From Dysgonomonas mossii DSM 22836 (GTDB lineage Bacteria; Bacteroidota; Bacteroidia; Bacteroidales; Dysgonomonadaceae), in NCBI RefSeq assembly GCF_000213575.1, contig NZ_GL892005.1, positions 124,001 to 188,000 of the forward strand: a stretch of 64,000 nucleotides of DNA. The letters are read 5' to 3'. Below, in pieces: positions 43,843-52,796 of this stretch; the stretch's first letter is position 1, and each line of letters begins with the position of its first letter. The notes under the pieces are model-generated. The model made no database searches. It was not told where the DNA came from and saw only the letters and a program-made list of their open reading frames with translations. A program made the position numbers and the translations under genes.

Positions 43843-44922
43843 ATGCGAAACCATTTTAAAATTTACTGGTTGACCTTATTACTATTGCCTTTTTTGTTCT
43901 CGAATTGTACAAGCAATGTAGGTAATAAGCAGGCAGAAAACACTTACAAGCATTGGGTGTGGATTAACCCTCAGGATTCTGATACGGAAGAGGAACTATC
44001 CGTGAGGTATAAAAAATATCATGATGCGGGTATTGCAGGCATTTTCTTCGAAGCCGATAGTGAGAAGCATTATAGGGCGGCAAAAGCTCAGGGATTGGAA
44101 GCTCACCGTTGGATGTGGATAATGAATAGGGGAGATGCATTGAAGACTCATCCTGAATGGGCAGCTGTAAACAGAAAGGGCGAATCGTGTGCCGATCATC
44201 CGCCGTATGTAGATTATTACAGATGGATGTGTCCTTCTCGTCCCGAGGTTGCGGAGTTTCTGACCAAAGAAGTAGAGAATGCATTGTCTAAAGATTATGT
44301 TGATGGCATCCACATGGATTATGTTCGCTTCAGTGATGTGATATTGGCGGTTAATCTGTGGGACGTTTATGGTATTGTTCAAACACAAGAATTGCCCGAA
44401 TATGATTTTTGCTATTGCGATGTATGTAAGGCTAAGTTTAAAGAAAAATACCATAAAGATATAGACAGTATTCAGTATCCTCAGGAAAATCTTTCGTGGA
44501 AATCTTTCAGATACGATGCTGTAACGGCAATTGTGAATAAGATTGGAGATGTGGCAAAAGCCCATCATAAGCCGCTTACTGCTGCCGTATTTCCAACTCC
44601 TGACGTAGCGAAGCGTTTGGTAAGACAGGATTGGACAAACTGGCCTTTGGATGCTGTTTATCCGATGATCTATCATGGTTTCTATAAAGAAGATGTGCCA
44701 TGGATTGGTGATGCCGTTAAGCAGGGATTGAGAGGTATAGACGGTCGTTTCCCTCTTTATGCCGGATTGTATATCCCCGATTTTAAAAATAATCAAGAAA
44801 TCGAAGCCGGAATAAAATATGCTTTGGAAAACGGAGCTTCGGGCGTTTCTATTTTCGGAAATGTTTCTGACGAAATACTGGCTATATTATCTAAGTATAA
44901 GCAGAAGCCCGAGAAAAAGTGA
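43843..44922 (+). CDS. Glycoside-hydrolase-like lipoprotein (TIM barrel, GHL family)
   Basis: 359 residues. Lipoprotein signal ending FLFSNC (Cys about 22). TIM-barrel pattern of putative glycosyl hydrolases: HDAGIAGIFFEADSEKHY, HRWMWIMNRGD, YVDGIHMDYVRFSD (Asp/Tyr active-site-like) and DAVYPMIYHGFYKED. A CYCDVCKAKFKEKYHKD cysteine pair resembles those of sugar-hydrolase GHL proteins. Co-transcribed with the CBM9 protein, 13 bases apart. Substrate unknown. Confidence 0.85.
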   Translation: MRNHFKIYWLTLLLLPFLFSNCTSNVGNKQAENTYKHWVWINPQDSDTEEELSVRYKKYHDAGIAGIFFEADSEKHYRAAKAQGLEAHRWMWIMNRGDALKTHPEWAAVNRKGESCADHPPYVDYYRWMCPSRPEVAEFLTKEVENALSKDYVDGIHMDYVRFSDVILAVNLWDVYGIVQTQELPEYDFCYCDVCKAKFKEKYHKDIDSIQYPQENLSWKSFRYDAVTAIVNKIGDVAKAHHKPLTAAVFPTPDVAKRLVRQDWTNWPLDAVYPMIYHGFYKEDVPWIGDAVKQGLRGIDGRFPLYAGLYIPDFKNNQEIEAGIKYALENGASGVSIFGNVSDEILAILSKYKQKPEKK

Positions 44923-44950
44923 AAGGCTTCAAATAACGAAAATATAAAAT

Positions 44951-44995
44951 AAAAGAAAAAAGAGCAAGGCGTATTGTCTTGCTCTTTTTCTTTTA
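44951..44995 (+). terminator. Terminator after the CBM9/glycoside hydrolase pair
   Basis: AAAAAGAGCAAG pairs with CTTGCTCTTTTT, followed by CTTTT, between 44951 and 44995. Confidence 0.85.
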
Positions 44996-45091
44996 TAAAT
45001 TGCCTATAATGAATTATATTGTATATCTTTATGCGTCATTATTATTGTAATTAATAATGGCGGATATAAACTTAACAAAACTATTAACGTA

Positions 45092-46015
45092 ATGAAAAAA
45101 CTACTATTTTTTCTATGCGCAACTATTCTGTTTGCGTCTTGTAGCAATGATTCGGAAGAAGTGCCCACAACAAGCAAAACGTATAAGGTTACGTTTGATG
45201 TATCTAACTTTAGTGTAAATGTTAAATCATTGAAAGCTGACACCTTTAACAATCAACTCTTTTATGTCATTTACGACAAAGAGAGCGGTAAAGGAGTAAA
45301 AGGGTGGACGTTTGAAGGAATGGTTGGACAGGTAACTGAGGAACTCCCTGAAGGAAACTACTATATTGCTTTTATTTCTCATCCTAGAGGAGGCATGAGT
45401 TCTCCTCCAACAGAAGGAGCGATTGATGTAAAGGATAATAATTTCTATACCGACTATTTTGAAAATCCTCCTACATGGATAATGGGAAATATGGGTAATA
45501 GATATGTATATTACCAAAAGGTTGACTTCTCGGTAGCCGCAAATAACTCGGATGTGCCAATAGAGGTGACTTTACAGCCGATGTGGTCTGAGATAACCGT
45601 TGAAGTGACCGATGCCAATACATGCTCTTTGCCCGAAGGTACAACTACAATTGGCTGTGTGATCACTCCTTTTTATTCCGGCATATCCATAGCCGAAGGC
45701 ATTCCTACTCGTGGTTCAGACGCATCTTGGGGATGGGCTGACCTATGTAATACGAATGTTGATAAATTTAGAGAACACAAAATAATTACAGATAGACATG
45801 CAACAGCAGGTAAAGATGTTACTGTGAAACTAGTATTTGTAAAACAGATTGCTACCGGTGATACTGTTCTAGGCGAAAGGGAGATATACAAGGGGAATAT
45901 CGAAGGTGGTAAGCGTATAACTTTCAGAGGAGCATTAGGCAAGGCCGCAACGTCTGCAACATTTAAAGTGTCATTAGCAGACCTAACGGATGGAGGAATA
46001 ATTTCTTTCGATTGA
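45092..46015 (+). CDS. Unrecognised beta-sandwich lipoprotein
   Basis: 307 residues. Signal MKKLLFFLCATILFASC with lipobox Cys at 17, then an acidic NDSEEVP. Two beta-rich domains are likely: YKVTFDVSNFSVNVKSLKAD through LPEGNYYIAFISHPRGG, and after about residue 150 VPIEVTLQPMWSEITVEVTD. The first domain with its EGNYYIAFISH strand resembles fimbria-associated lipoproteins of the FimB/Mfa2 type, but I cannot confirm that. A weak TATCTTTA lies at 45024-45031. It ends before a bidirectional terminator. Confidence 0.7.
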   Translation: MKKLLFFLCATILFASCSNDSEEVPTTSKTYKVTFDVSNFSVNVKSLKADTFNNQLFYVIYDKESGKGVKGWTFEGMVGQVTEELPEGNYYIAFISHPRGGMSSPPTEGAIDVKDNNFYTDYFENPPTWIMGNMGNRYVYYQKVDFSVAANNSDVPIEVTLQPMWSEITVEVTDANTCSLPEGTTTIGCVITPFYSGISIAEGIPTRGSDASWGWADLCNTNVDKFREHKIITDRHATAGKDVTVKLVFVKQIATGDTVLGEREIYKGNIEGGKRITFRGALGKAATSATFKVSLADLTDGGIISFD

Positions 46016-46041
46016 TGTACAAACGATAGACTAGAAAAGTA

Positions 46042-46074
46042 AAACGGCGGATATTTTTGAATTTTCCGCCGTTT
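46042..46074. terminator. Bidirectional terminator before pepD
   Basis: AAACGGCGGA (46042-46051) pairs with TCCGCCGTTT (46065-46074). T- and A-runs lie on both sides, between convergent genes. Confidence 0.85.
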
Positions 46075-46080
46075 CTTCTT

Positions 46081-47535
46081 TTATTTTATGTTCTCTAGGG
46101 TTTTAACCAGATAATCATAGAATTTGCTTACTGTATCTATTTCTACAAACTCGTCAGGAGAGTGTGCATTTAAGATGGTAGGACCAAATGATACAATGTC
46201 TAATCCCGGTGTGCTACCCAGAATGATACCACATTCTAATCCTGCATGTACCACTACTACATGGGCTTCTTCGTTATACATATCTTTGTATAGTTTAGCC
46301 ATCATGTTTAGCGTATCCGATTGAGCATTTGGCTGCCATCCCGGATAACCATTTTCGATAGATACTTTTGCACCTGCAAGGGCGAATACACTTTCGAGGC
46401 TTGAGCAAATTTCATCTTTGCGTGTTTCGGAAGAGCTGCGAGCCAGCATTTTCGCCGAAATACGACCTGCTTCAGACTTAACAGAGGCTAAGTTTGTAGA
46501 AGTTTCTACAATGCCTTCAAAGTCAGTTAGCATGCTGATTACTCCATTTTGGCAACCAATAACAGCATTGATAACGCTGTCTTGTATTTCCTCAGGGATA
46601 AGCGTTTTAGGTAATTCAGTTTTTGCTGCTTTGAATGAAAGGTTTGCTTCTACAGCTTTATATTCTTCTTTAAATATCTTTTCGTACTCTTTTACCAGTT
46701 TTAGGAAGTCTTTCTCATCTTCTTCGGGTAGAGTAACGATAGCTACAGCCTCACGAGGGATCGCATTTCTGAGTGAGCCGCCATCGATGGCAGACAAACG
46801 CACCTCATAGTTGCTTACTGCTTCTTTGAGGAAGTAAAACATAAGCTTGTTGGCATTTGCTCTTCCCATGTGTATTTCAGTTCCCGAGTGACCTCCTCTA
46901 AGGCCTGTAAGCGATATTTTATAAGCAACATCACCTGCTGGTACTTCTGCATCTTTAAATTCCCAGTCGGCATTAACGTCTGCACCTCCGGCGCAACCTA
47001 CGCATAGCTCTCCGATCTCTTCGGTATCCAGATTCAGCAATACGTTTCCTGAAAGAAATCCTTTCTTCAATCCGCTTGCACCAACCATGCCTACCTCTTC
47101 GTCTACTGTAAACAAGGCTTCTATTTTTCCATGTTTCAGAGTCGTGTCTTCGAGGACAGCCATCATGGCAGCAACTCCGATTCCGTTGTCTGCACCCAAT
47201 GTGGTAGACTTGGCCTTTACTCTGTTGCCTTCTATTTGGGTTTCTATAGGGTCTTTTGTGAAGTCATGCTTTACATTCGAGTTCTTTTGAGGAACCATAT
47301 CCAAGTGCGACTGAAGTATCACTACCGGAGCTTTTTCCATTCCTTTGGTAGCAGGCTTGGTAATAACAATGTTTCCTGTTTTGTCTTGTTTTACTTCTAG
47401 TCCCAGTGATTTACCGAAATCGATGACAAATTTTGTCACCTCCTTCATCTGTCCTGTAGGGCGAGGAATCTGGGTCAGGTCGTAGAAGTGTTTCCACAAC
47501 TGTTGCGGTTTTAGTTTAAGTATTTCTTTAGACAT
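46081..47535 (-). CDS. pepD: Aminoacyl-histidine dipeptidase (M20C)
   Basis: 484 residues, a zinc dipeptidase. Signatures: VVILQSHLDMVPQKN with the first metal His and Asp, TTLGADNGIGVAAMMAVLED, ALFTVDEEVGMVGASGLKKG with catalytic Glu, and the dimerisation segment GLRGGHSGTEIHMGRANANK. Late HAGLECGIILGSTPG completes the site. Cleaves Xaa-His dipeptides. A TATCTTTG element is at 47568-47575, about 35 bases upstream. Confidence 0.95.
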   Translation of the reverse strand: MSKEILKLKPQQLWKHFYDLTQIPRPTGQMKEVTKFVIDFGKSLGLEVKQDKTGNIVITKPATKGMEKAPVVILQSHLDMVPQKNSNVKHDFTKDPIETQIEGNRVKAKSTTLGADNGIGVAAMMAVLEDTTLKHGKIEALFTVDEEVGMVGASGLKKGFLSGNVLLNLDTEEIGELCVGCAGGADVNADWEFKDAEVPAGDVAYKISLTGLRGGHSGTEIHMGRANANKLMFYFLKEAVSNYEVRLSAIDGGSLRNAIPREAVAIVTLPEEDEKDFLKLVKEYEKIFKEEYKAVEANLSFKAAKTELPKTLIPEEIQDSVINAVIGCQNGVISMLTDFEGIVETSTNLASVKSEAGRISAKMLARSSSETRKDEICSSLESVFALAGAKVSIENGYPGWQPNAQSDTLNMMAKLYKDMYNEEAHVVVVHAGLECGIILGSTPGLDIVSFGPTILNAHSPDEFVEIDTVSKFYDYLVKTLENIK

Positions 47536-47838
47536 AATATGTTATGTTTTAAAATTACGAATAGTAACAAAGATAAGAATTTTCGATGAAGTCTTTTACA
47601 TATATAATGAAAAGAGTAGGCGGTAAACTCTTTTTTATAACTTTTTGTTATTCTTATTCTTTTCGTGCTTTTTTATTCAAAAGGTGACAAAAGTGACACT
47701 TTTTTACATGTGTTTTATTGTAACCTTTTGTTCTTTAAATTACCGAGGATTGCCTCTCTATCGAACGAAAGTACAAAGCTCTTATGTAATTAGATAAATC
47801 TAAAATATAAAAGTGTAGATGTGGAAATGATGGAAGAA
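47536..47838. other. Gap upstream of pepD: promoter and GTGACA element
   Basis: 303 bases with no gene. It holds the pepD -7 element (minus-strand TATCTTTG, 47568-47575) and element copy B (47683-47725). A plus-strand open stretch in another frame looks non-coding. Confidence 0.6.
47683..47725 (+). repeat. GTGACA element, copy B (43 nt)
   Basis: Begins GGTGACAAAAGTGACAC, identical to copy A through 17 bases, and ends TGTAACC (one change from the complement of GGTGACA). The middle is T-rich. It lies about 148 bases upstream of the pepD start. Confidence 0.75.
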
Positions 47839-48852
47839 TTATTTCTTTTGCTTTTTCAAAGCCAGCATTGCAATGCCGAACAGTCCGCAAATAATCACCC
47901 AAATAGATTGCACAGCAAACACGCCTGTAGCAAACGCTGTAGCATGTAGTTTGTCTACCCCATAGAGGCTTAACGATGCTATTACCGCTATTTGCCAAGG
48001 GCCTAACCCTCCGTTAGATGGTACTCCCATGCTGATGCTACTCAAAGCAAAAGCGATAAGTCCGGCTGTGATTCCCAAGTCGGCTGTAAAATCGAAAGCG
48101 AAGAATGTAATGTAGAAATAACAAAAATAAGAACCCCAGATGCCTATCGTATATAAGAATACACGCCCTTTGGTATTCATTTTCCAAATTGCTTTCAAGT
48201 CACTTGCGATACTTGATAGGAATCCTTTTATCTTACGTACAATAACATTTTCTTTGAAAAACCTAAAGACAATGTATGTGGTTGTTATTGCAGCGCCGAT
48301 AGCTAAGTACAATAAAGGGGATTTGAATATACTGGATATCGTATTGAATGTTGTTTGGTTTTGTTCCAGCTGCGTCATAAAGAATTGCATATTGAACAAA
48401 AAGGCCACCAAAGATATTATAGCAACGGTAATTGTATCAAATATCCGATCGAGAATCATCGTTCCGAATAATTTGGAGAAAGGGATGTTATCTTCCTTGG
48501 CTATTACACCGCATCTCCATATCTCGCCCGCACGTGGCAATGCAAAGTTTACGGCGTAACCGCCATAGATTGCATAATTGAGGTTCGATATTTTGGGAGA
48601 GTAACCCAATGGAGTAATAAAGAGAGCCCAACGGTATCCTCTGATGGTATTTCCTAGAAGCCCAAAGAATAGAGAGAATAACAGTATCCCCCAATTGGCA
48701 TCTTTCAATATTACCCAAAGTTGGCTCGGGTCAATTTTACTAATAAGATAATATATGATCGCAATTCCTAATCCTAGGGGTAATACGACTTTTATAAGAT
48801 TGTTTAATAAAGAGCTTTTCTTTTGTGTTACAACTTCATCTGTTTCTTCCAT
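47839..48852 (-). CDS. Lysylphosphatidylglycerol-synthase-type membrane domain protein (UPF0104)
   Basis: 337 residues with 8-9 membrane segments. Pattern: GNTIRGYRWALFITPLGYSP, then YAVNFALPRAGEIWRCGVIA (a conserved loop of the flippase-like domain), FSKLFGTMILDRIFDTITVA, and GVPSNGGLGPWQIAVIASL. This is the MprF-like flippase domain without the synthetase domain; it probably moves a lipid or lipid-linked group across the inner membrane. The substrate is unknown. TATATTTG is at 48937-48944 on the minus strand. Confidence 0.88.
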   Translation of the reverse strand: MEETDEVVTQKKSSLLNNLIKVVLPLGLGIAIIYYLISKIDPSQLWVILKDANWGILLFSLFFGLLGNTIRGYRWALFITPLGYSPKISNLNYAIYGGYAVNFALPRAGEIWRCGVIAKEDNIPFSKLFGTMILDRIFDTITVAIISLVAFLFNMQFFMTQLEQNQTTFNTISSIFKSPLLYLAIGAAITTTYIVFRFFKENVIVRKIKGFLSSIASDLKAIWKMNTKGRVFLYTIGIWGSYFCYFYITFFAFDFTADLGITAGLIAFALSSISMGVPSNGGLGPWQIAVIASLSLYGVDKLHATAFATGVFAVQSIWVIICGLFGIAMLALKKQKK

Positions 48853-48936
48853 TCTCCAAATTTAAATGTAGTGGTTTCAGAATAAAGGTCTTTTAATACG
48901 AACGATTTTCAGTAATAAATACTACCTTTGCCGCTG

Positions 48937-48944
48937 CAAATATA
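48937..48944 (-). promoter_or_regulatory. -7 element of the UPF0104 gene
   Basis: Minus-strand TATATTTG, 85 bases before the ATG. The plus-strand TACCTTTG (48923-48930) for rsmA is 6 bases from it, so the two divergent promoters nearly overlap. Confidence 0.45.
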
Positions 48945-48959
48945 ATGATAATTATAAGT

Positions 48960-49757
48960 ATGGGGGCAGTTAAGCCGAAGAAATTCTTAGGACAGCACTT
49001 TCTCAAAGATCTGGATATTGCACGTCGGATTGCCGATACATTGGATGATTTTACCGATGTGCCGGTAATTGAGGTTGGTCCGGGAATGGGTGTGCTGACT
49101 CAATTTCTTATCGAAAAGGAGAAAGGCTTGACCGTTGTTGAGATCGACCGCGATTCTGTGCCATACCTTAACGACCATTATCCTGCTTTGCATGGGCGTA
49201 TAGTAGAAGGTGATTTTCTTACCCTTGATTTGTCGGCTATTTATTCGGACAAATTCTGTGTGATAGGAAATTACCCTTATAATATTTCGTCCCAGATATT
49301 TTTTAAAGTTCTTGAGTATAAAAACAAAGTGCTTTGTTGCTCAGGAATGCTCCAGAAAGAAGTTGCCGAACGTATAGCCGCTAAGCCGGGAGGCAAAACA
49401 TACGGTATATTAAGCGTTCTGCTACAGGCATGGTACGATATAGAATATCTATTTACGGTGAGCGAAAAGGTATTCGACCCTCCACCGAAAGTGAAATCCG
49501 CAGTGGTTAAGCTGGTTCGCAATAAGAGGGGACATCTGGACTGTGATGAGAAATTGTTTAAAACTGTTGTGAAAACAGGATTTAACCAGCGTCGAAAGAC
49601 CCTTAGAAACTCTATGAAGCCTCTGTTGGGAAAAGATTGCGAAGCGTATGCCGACCCTATCTTTGACGAACGACCCGAGCGCCTCTCGGTTGCAGATTTC
49701 GAAAAGTTGACAAATATAGTCTCAGCTTTTCTGCCCGGGAGAAGTAGTGAGAAGTAA
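48960..49757 (+). CDS. rsmA: 16S rRNA (A1518/A1519) dimethyltransferase
   Basis: About 265 residues from ATG 48960 (MGAVKPKKFLGQHFLKD); a codon 15 bases earlier gives MIIIS-. Signatures: PKKFLGQHFLKDLDIARRI, IEVGPGMGVLTQFLIEK (SAM loop), FCVIGNYPYNISSQIFFKVL and SAVVKLVRNK. Adds N6-dimethyl groups to two adenines of helix 45. TACCTTTG (48923-48930) is its probable -7 element. Confidence 0.96.
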   Translation: MGAVKPKKFLGQHFLKDLDIARRIADTLDDFTDVPVIEVGPGMGVLTQFLIEKEKGLTVVEIDRDSVPYLNDHYPALHGRIVEGDFLTLDLSAIYSDKFCVIGNYPYNISSQIFFKVLEYKNKVLCCSGMLQKEVAERIAAKPGGKTYGILSVLLQAWYDIEYLFTVSEKVFDPPPKVKSAVVKLVRNKRGHLDCDEKLFKTVVKTGFNQRRKTLRNSMKPLLGKDCEAYADPIFDERPERLSVADFEKLTNIVSAFLPGRSSEK

Positions 49758-49787
49758 AGGAAGTCCTAACACTTAAAAAAATAGCTC

Positions 49788-50732
49788 ATGTCAGAAGTAA
49801 AATTATTCTATCACAAAGACAATGTTATACGAATGAGCCGTAGCATTGAATTTTTGAAAGCCACCCCTATTAAGGATTTTCTATGGATCGACCTTAATAA
49901 TGTAGATGAGGAGATAGAAAGCGAGTTAGAAGATTATCTAAAAATATATATCCAGGAAGAAGAAGAGATGGTAGAGATCGAGATGTCGTCCCGTTATATG
50001 GAGACGGCAGACTCATTGGTTGTGAATTCCAACTTCTTACTTGGAACTTTCGAAAGAGAGCCGGTTTCTTTTATTATAAAGAACAATATCCTTATTACTG
50101 TCCGTAGTGAGGATTTATCGTCCTTCCACGAGACAATAAAAAAGATCTCGGCTAACCCCAAGATGTATCCTACCGGCTATCATGTGTTCGTCGCTATTTT
50201 GGAGACGCGGGTAGAGCTCGATGCCGATATGATCGAGCGCATGACCCAGCAGATTACGTCATTGTCTAATAGCATCAGTATAAAAGAGGCTGACGAAGAG
50301 CTTTTGATGGAAATCAAAGACTTGCAGGAAAAGACCATGATGCTCAGAGAGAATATTATCGACAAGCAACGGGCTGTATCAAGTATGCTCAAGAGTGAAC
50401 TGATGCCGAGAGAGCTGCATGCCAGAATTACGATTCTGATAAAGGACATAAATTCGCTGCTCGAACATATCCGCTTTAGCTTCGATAGGCTCGACTATCT
50501 GCAAGATACATTCCTCGGGTTTGTTAATATCGAGCAAAATAAGATCATCAAAATGTTTACCGTGATCTCAGTCATATTTATGCCACCTACACTCATCGCA
50601 AGTATTTATGGGATGAACTTTGGAGAGATGCCCGAACTGGAATGGAAATATGGCTACGAATTTTCTATCGGACTGATGATCGCCGCTGTTGCCGTTATTC
50701 TCTTTTATTTCAGACGGAAGAAGTGGCTTTAA
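49788..50732 (+). CDS. corA: CorA-type magnesium/cobalt transporter
   Basis: 314 residues. A long acidic N-terminal cytoplasmic part, coiled-coil helices (ETRVELDADMIERMTQQITS, LLMEIKDLQEKTMMLRENII), and a C-terminal pair of membrane helices with the signature YGMNFGEMPELEWKYGYEFS. The GMN is the selectivity filter. It follows rsmA by 30 bases and is probably co-transcribed. Confidence 0.96.
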   Translation: MSEVKLFYHKDNVIRMSRSIEFLKATPIKDFLWIDLNNVDEEIESELEDYLKIYIQEEEEMVEIEMSSRYMETADSLVVNSNFLLGTFEREPVSFIIKNNILITVRSEDLSSFHETIKKISANPKMYPTGYHVFVAILETRVELDADMIERMTQQITSLSNSISIKEADEELLMEIKDLQEKTMMLRENIIDKQRAVSSMLKSELMPRELHARITILIKDINSLLEHIRFSFDRLDYLQDTFLGFVNIEQNKIIKMFTVISVIFMPPTLIASIYGMNFGEMPELEWKYGYEFSIGLMIAAVAVILFYFRRKKWL

Positions 50733-50764
50733 CTATTTGACTGTAAGTTAATTGATAAAATATA

Positions 50765-50800
50765 GGCAGCGTTAAGATAATCAGCGCTGCCTTCTTTTTT
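50765..50800. terminator. Bidirectional terminator after corA
   Basis: GGCAGCG (50765-50771) pairs with CGCTGCC (50785-50791) and runs into TTCTTTTTTATTTTTT. The PPK2 stop is in this T-rich tract. Confidence 0.7.
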
Positions 50801-51728
50801 ATTTTTTCTTGTCTTTCTTTTCCTTCTTTATCTTAGGCTTTTCCTCCTGAGGTTTTAACATGGATTTCTTGGCGTTCTCTATCTCTATCTTGGCTTCGTC
50901 TGTCAGTTCGGGATAATGAAGATCGAGTTCCTCTATTCTGTCGCTGATGATTTGACCAATGATATAGCGCATAAACCATTTGTTGTCTGCCGGAATAACG
51001 TGCCAAGGAGCTTCGTCGGTCGATGTATGAGTGAGCATATCTGAGTATGCCTCCATATAGTTGTCCCAGTATGCTCGCTCTTTAAGATCTGCTGCCGAAA
51101 ATTTCCAATTCTTAGACTCATCATTCAGTCTGGCAAGAAAGCGTTTCTCCTGCTCATCATGCGAAACATTGAGAAAGAACTTCAATACGATTGTTCCATT
51201 TTCTGTCAAATACCTTTCAAAGTCGTTTATCTGCCTGTAACGTTTTTCCCAAAACTTATCATCAATATCTTCCGTCTTTGTGATATTGGGTAATTTTCCG
51301 TTTAATACAATCGCCGGATGAACTTTTGCTATGAGTACATCTTCGTAATGAGACCTGTTGAATATACCGATTCGTCCGCGCTCGGGTAAGCATTTGTAGA
51401 TGCGCCACAGATAGTCATGGTCTAGTTCCTCTGCCGAAGGCTGTTTGAAAGCAAAAACCTGACAACCTTGCGGATTGATACCCGACATAACGTGCTTGAT
51501 TGTACCATCTTTTCCCGCAGCATCCATTGCCTGAAATATGATCAGGATAGAATAGCGGTCTTGTGCATAAAGCTTGTCTTGCAGTTTCGACAGTTTATCG
51601 ATACTTTCTTCAAGCAGCTTTTCTCCTTTCTGTTTTGATAATCCGGCGGTATAATCTGTTTTGAAGTCGGATACTTTATGCTTTTCTCCGGGTTTTGCAA
51701 TTATCCTTTTCAGAATTTCTTTTTTCAT
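50799..51728 (-). CDS. Polyphosphate kinase 2 family protein
   Basis: 309 residues. ATP/polyP-binding loop: ILIIFQAMDAAGKDGTIKHV (Walker A AAGKDG), then HDYLWRIYKCLPERGRIGIF, FNRSHYEDVLIAKVH, the Walker B-like region VLKFFLNVSHDEQEKRFLAR, and APWHVIPADNKWFMRYIIGQ. Transfers phosphate between polyphosphate and nucleotides; whether ADP or AMP is used cannot be told. The C-terminus is a Lys-rich tail. 22 bases separate it from the upstream small membrane protein, so they may share a transcript. Confidence 0.92.
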   Translation of the reverse strand: MKKEILKRIIAKPGEKHKVSDFKTDYTAGLSKQKGEKLLEESIDKLSKLQDKLYAQDRYSILIIFQAMDAAGKDGTIKHVMSGINPQGCQVFAFKQPSAEELDHDYLWRIYKCLPERGRIGIFNRSHYEDVLIAKVHPAIVLNGKLPNITKTEDIDDKFWEKRYRQINDFERYLTENGTIVLKFFLNVSHDEQEKRFLARLNDESKNWKFSAADLKERAYWDNYMEAYSDMLTHTSTDEAPWHVIPADNKWFMRYIIGQIISDRIEELDLHYPELTDEAKIEIENAKKSMLKPQEEKPKIKKEKKDKKK

Positions 51729-51750
51729 AACTATTTAATTTATAGTTCTA

Positions 51751-52047
51751 TTATGCTAGCAAACTTTCAATCAAAATGCAGATGCAGAAAAGCCCGAAGT
51801 TGGCGGGTATTACTGTCCATGCGCTTATCTTGTCTTTGATTAGTCTGACTGCAAGTAAAATTCCAATCAGCCCGCAAATGGTGTTTAAAATCAGTATCCA
51901 TTCCGGTATCTTGTAAAGATAAAGGATGTTGCCAAAGTTGTAATTATATAGTAATCTGAGTTGGAAATATATCCAGCATATATTTAGTATTATCAGTAAT
52001 ATTCCTATGATAACATTAACCAGATTACTATATTTCTTTTCTGTCAT
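51751..52047 (-). CDS. Small membrane protein of unknown function
   Basis: 98 residues from ATG 52045-52047 (MTEKKYSNLVNVIIGILLII). A further ATG at 52071 adds eight residues (MSLFTLLQ) and would place the start in the GTGACA element, so I prefer the inner one. Three hydrophobic segments are at about 9-31, 46-68 and 74-97. I do not recognise a family. It lies just downstream of element copy C (17 bases from this start) and upstream of PPK2. Confidence 0.65.
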   Translation of the reverse strand: MTEKKYSNLVNVIIGILLIILNICWIYFQLRLLYNYNFGNILYLYKIPEWILILNTICGLIGILLAVRLIKDKISAWTVIPANFGLFCICILIESLLA

Positions 52048-52063
52048 TTGCAATAATGTAAAA

Positions 52064-52106
52064 AGTGACAAAGGTGACAGCTTTTACCCTGTTTCTATTT
52101 GTAACC
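52064..52106 (+). repeat. GTGACA element, copy C (43 nt)
   Basis: Begins AGTGACAAAGGTGACA and ends TGTAACC, same length and spacing as copy B. The two GTGACA units have exchanged their flanking bases (AG/GG) relative to copies A and B. It is 17 bases upstream of the small membrane protein start, and its left end overlaps the longer alternative frame. Confidence 0.75.
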
Positions 52107-52166
52107 TTATTTCATCGCTTTTTGTTTAGTATCTGTATATAAAAAGATAATTATTCCCACAGAAAG

Positions 52167-52796
52167 TTATTTGATAACTTCAATCAGGTCGCTGAGGTCT
52201 TTTCTTACTTTCGGTTGATTGTGCAGCCAATCAAGGTTTTCGTCTTTGTATCCCAAAGGAAGAATAAATGTCGCAGAAAGGTTCTGTGTTGGTAAGTCGA
52301 GGATACGGTTCAATGCATCCCTGTCAAAGCCCTCGATAGGAAGTGTCTCAATGCGCTCGTTCGCTGCAATTGTACACGCCACTCCCAGTGCGATATAAGT
52401 TTGTTGAGAAATCCAGTTCTTTAGATTGCTGCCATTTTTCTCAATAAAGAATTCTATTTTTTTTCTATATTTATCGCACCACTCTTTGCTCGGATTCCGT
52501 TTTTTGTTTATCAAATCGAAATAGTCGTCAAGGTACTTTTCTGTAATTTGTGTATATGAAGCAAATACCAATAGGTGCGAACATCCGGTAATTGGCTGTT
52601 GCTCGCAGGCTTCATTGTATATCTTTTCTTTTAGCTCTTTGTTTTCTATTACAAATACTTTGAATGCCTGCATTCCCAAAGAAGTGGGGGTGAGGTTGAT
52701 TGCTTCAAGTATTCTTTCTACTACATCTTGTGGAACTTTGGCTCCATTCATGCCTTTGCATGCATGTCGCCATTTAAGATCTTCTATTAAGCTCAT
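52167..52796 (-). CDS. Nitroreductase-family NAD(P)H oxidoreductase
   Basis: 209 residues, NfsB-type FMN protein: WRHACKGMNGAKVPQDVVER start, LTPTSLGMQAFKVFVIENKE (FMN-binding Ser/Thr and Gln), ISQQTYIALGVACTIAANER and LPIEGFDRDALNRIL toward the end. Reduces quinones or nitro-compounds; the natural substrate is unknown. Normal length. Confidence 0.93.
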   Translation of the reverse strand: MSLIEDLKWRHACKGMNGAKVPQDVVERILEAINLTPTSLGMQAFKVFVIENKELKEKIYNEACEQQPITGCSHLLVFASYTQITEKYLDDYFDLINKKRNPSKEWCDKYRKKIEFFIEKNGSNLKNWISQQTYIALGVACTIAANERIETLPIEGFDRDALNRILDLPTQNLSATFILPLGYKDENLDWLHNQPKVRKDLSDLIEVIK

